This document shows positions 6,145-6,977 of a stretch of DNA of 6,977 bases, piece after piece. The position numbers and the translations under genes were made by a program. How positions within the stretch are numbered: position 1 is the first letter of the stretch; each line of letters starts with the position of its first letter. A model generated the notes under the pieces. That model was not told the DNA's origin. It saw only the letters and a program-made list of their open reading frames with translations, and ran no database searches. Source of the DNA: Campylobacterales bacterium (GTDB lineage Bacteria; Campylobacterota_A; Desulfurellia; JAADFJ01); the NCBI GenBank assembly GCA_027080125.1, contig JALWSW010000087.1, positions 1-6,977 of the forward strand, in the 5' to 3' direction.

Positions 6145-6977
6145 ATCCAAAGTACTATCTATCCATCAGAAAAAAACTCCCAATATTGCATAAAGTATAT
6201 GATAAAATTTATGCATGCATAAAAACTATTTATCTGCCTGATGCAATTGCTATAATATCATCGATGCTTACCGACATACTGCCCAGGACAGGTAAGCATA
6301 TTACCAACGGACTGGTTGCATCGGTTTGCAATATATTGACACTAAAGCTACTGCAAAAAAGAGACATGCATATCGCCGCAAAGGTGAGAAATCCTAAAAA
6401 GATACTTGTTATAAGTGATCTGAATATAGGTGACTCGGTAAATCTTCAAAGCGTGGTTCTGATGGCAAAAAAATTCTTTTCGCAATCAAAAGTAGATTAC
6501 GCCGTAAATGCAAAAGCGTATAATCTTGTTGCTTGCAATCGGTATATTGATGGTGTATTTAATATTCTTTCTTATGATATTTGCGCCAGTGAAAGGGCGG
6601 TGAGTTATTTGATTGATTCTGAGAACTATGATTTTATTATAAATTTGTGCCCGTTTTTTAAAAAAAGTTCAATTGTTGGCGATAAAAAACTACCTTTTAT
6701 AGATTATAGGACATTGTCAGCAAGACTTATTTATAATGAACTTTATTCTAATAGACTCAATCATGTGTCATATCAGGCTTATAGCTATTTTTCGGATCTA
6801 TTTCGTGAAGTAAAAAGGATTAGTGACTTTGCGGCGGAGAAAAACGTTTTTACAACATCAATATGGCTCTCTGATGAAGCTATACATAAAGCCATGCAAT
6901 TTTTGTGTAAAAACGAATTGTCGCATAATAAGGGATTGGTTCTTTTTAACCCGGATGCCACCTCAATTTATACGCAG
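6099..6977 (+). CDS. GT9 (heptosyltransferase-like) glycosyltransferase, 3' end cut by window
   Basis: The open frame holds 293 codons and runs off the right edge with no stop. From residue 101 it reads KILVISDLNIGDSV, which matches the N-terminal Rossmann start of GT9 heptosyltransferases (ILVIRxxxIGDxV, G111/D112). It is followed by a VDYAVNAKAYNLV strand-helix and NRYIDGVFNI, comparable to the family's NPYVD element. LVLFNPDAT (280-288) resembles the start of the C-terminal half, whose sugar-nucleotide site lies outside the window. About 100 residues precede the usual start and have no recognised domain. A likely role is adding a sugar to lipid A core or another envelope glycan in the cytoplasm. 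The start is uncertain: ATG 6099 overlaps the methyltransferase by 46 nt without a ribosome site; GTG 6132, after GGTGA, overlaps by 13 nt; ATG 6366 would remove the extension. Confidence 0.75.
   Translation, partial: MGEFTSCIGDKVYKIDPKYYLSIRKKLPILHKVYDKIYACIKTIYLPDAIAIISSMLTDILPRTGKHITNGLVASVCNILTLKLLQKRDMHIAAKVRNPKKILVISDLNIGDSVNLQSVVLMAKKFFSQSKVDYAVNAKAYNLVACNRYIDGVFNILSYDICASERAVSYLIDSENYDFIINLCPFFKKSSIVGDKKLPFIDYRTLSARLIYNELYSNRLNHVSYQAYSYFSDLFREVKRISDFAAEKNVFTTSIWLSDEAIHKAMQFLCKNELSHNKGLVLFNPDATSIYTQ

Noticed and set aside
6208..6223. Perfect 16-bp palindrome centred on ATGCATGCAT
   Set aside because: It lies inside the open GT9 frame and has low complexity; a single copy in AT-rich DNA is best treated as chance. 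No second copy was seen in the window.

Overview
The window looks like a chromosomal segment of a Gram-negative (diderm) bacterium with moderately AT-rich DNA, by eye about 40% G+C. Ile ATA and Arg AGA/AGG codons are used freely, which argues against an enteric host. A periplasmic-sensor histidine kinase, a heptosyltransferase-like glycosyltransferase and a phospholipid N-methyltransferase-like enzyme all fit an outer-membrane bacterium. I cannot name the taxon from sequence alone. I see no tRNA, rRNA, CRISPR array, transposase or insertion sequence.

Left block, minus strand, read from about 4880 down to 1: an OmpR/PhoB-type response regulator (4845-4177), then an overlapping sensor histidine kinase (4199-2796), then, after 67 bp, a large membrane-anchored c-di-GMP protein (2728 to beyond base 1). 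The last carries a periplasmic segment, HAMP-like linker, GAF, PAS, degenerate GGDEF and intact EAL domain, and is cut by the window edge. The order suggests a two-component system transcribed together with, or next to, a c-di-GMP phosphodiesterase. The phosphodiesterase also has its own candidate promoter.

Middle, 4846-4950: a 105-bp divergent intergenic region. On the minus strand it has a near-consensus promoter (TTGACA, 17 bp, TATATA) whose expected transcription start falls on or next to the regulator's ATG. Three near-identical CAATT(T)GA direct repeats overlap this promoter and are a candidate operator. On the plus strand a TATAAT lies just before the first ATGs of the next gene.

Right block, plus strand, 4951-6977: a membrane-anchored dual-specificity-type phosphatase with its catalytic domain predicted outside the cytoplasm, a PmtA-like SAM methyltransferase (COG3963 type), and a GT9 (heptosyltransferase-superfamily) protein that runs off the right edge. 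The three genes are tightly packed (9-bp gap, then an overlap), so they are probably one operon acting on envelope lipids or LPS. This is inferred from family and context.

Points worth a second look are the leaderless promoter arrangement with its repeats, the loss of the conserved Thr after the kinase's phospho-accepting His, the loss of the GGDEF signature beside an intact EAL domain, the phosphatase's export topology with a single cysteine in the exported domain, a 10-bp tandem duplication that moves the phosphatase stop codon, and a roughly 100-residue N-terminal extension on the GT9 protein. None of these alone shows a new system. All coding and motif calls were made by eye.
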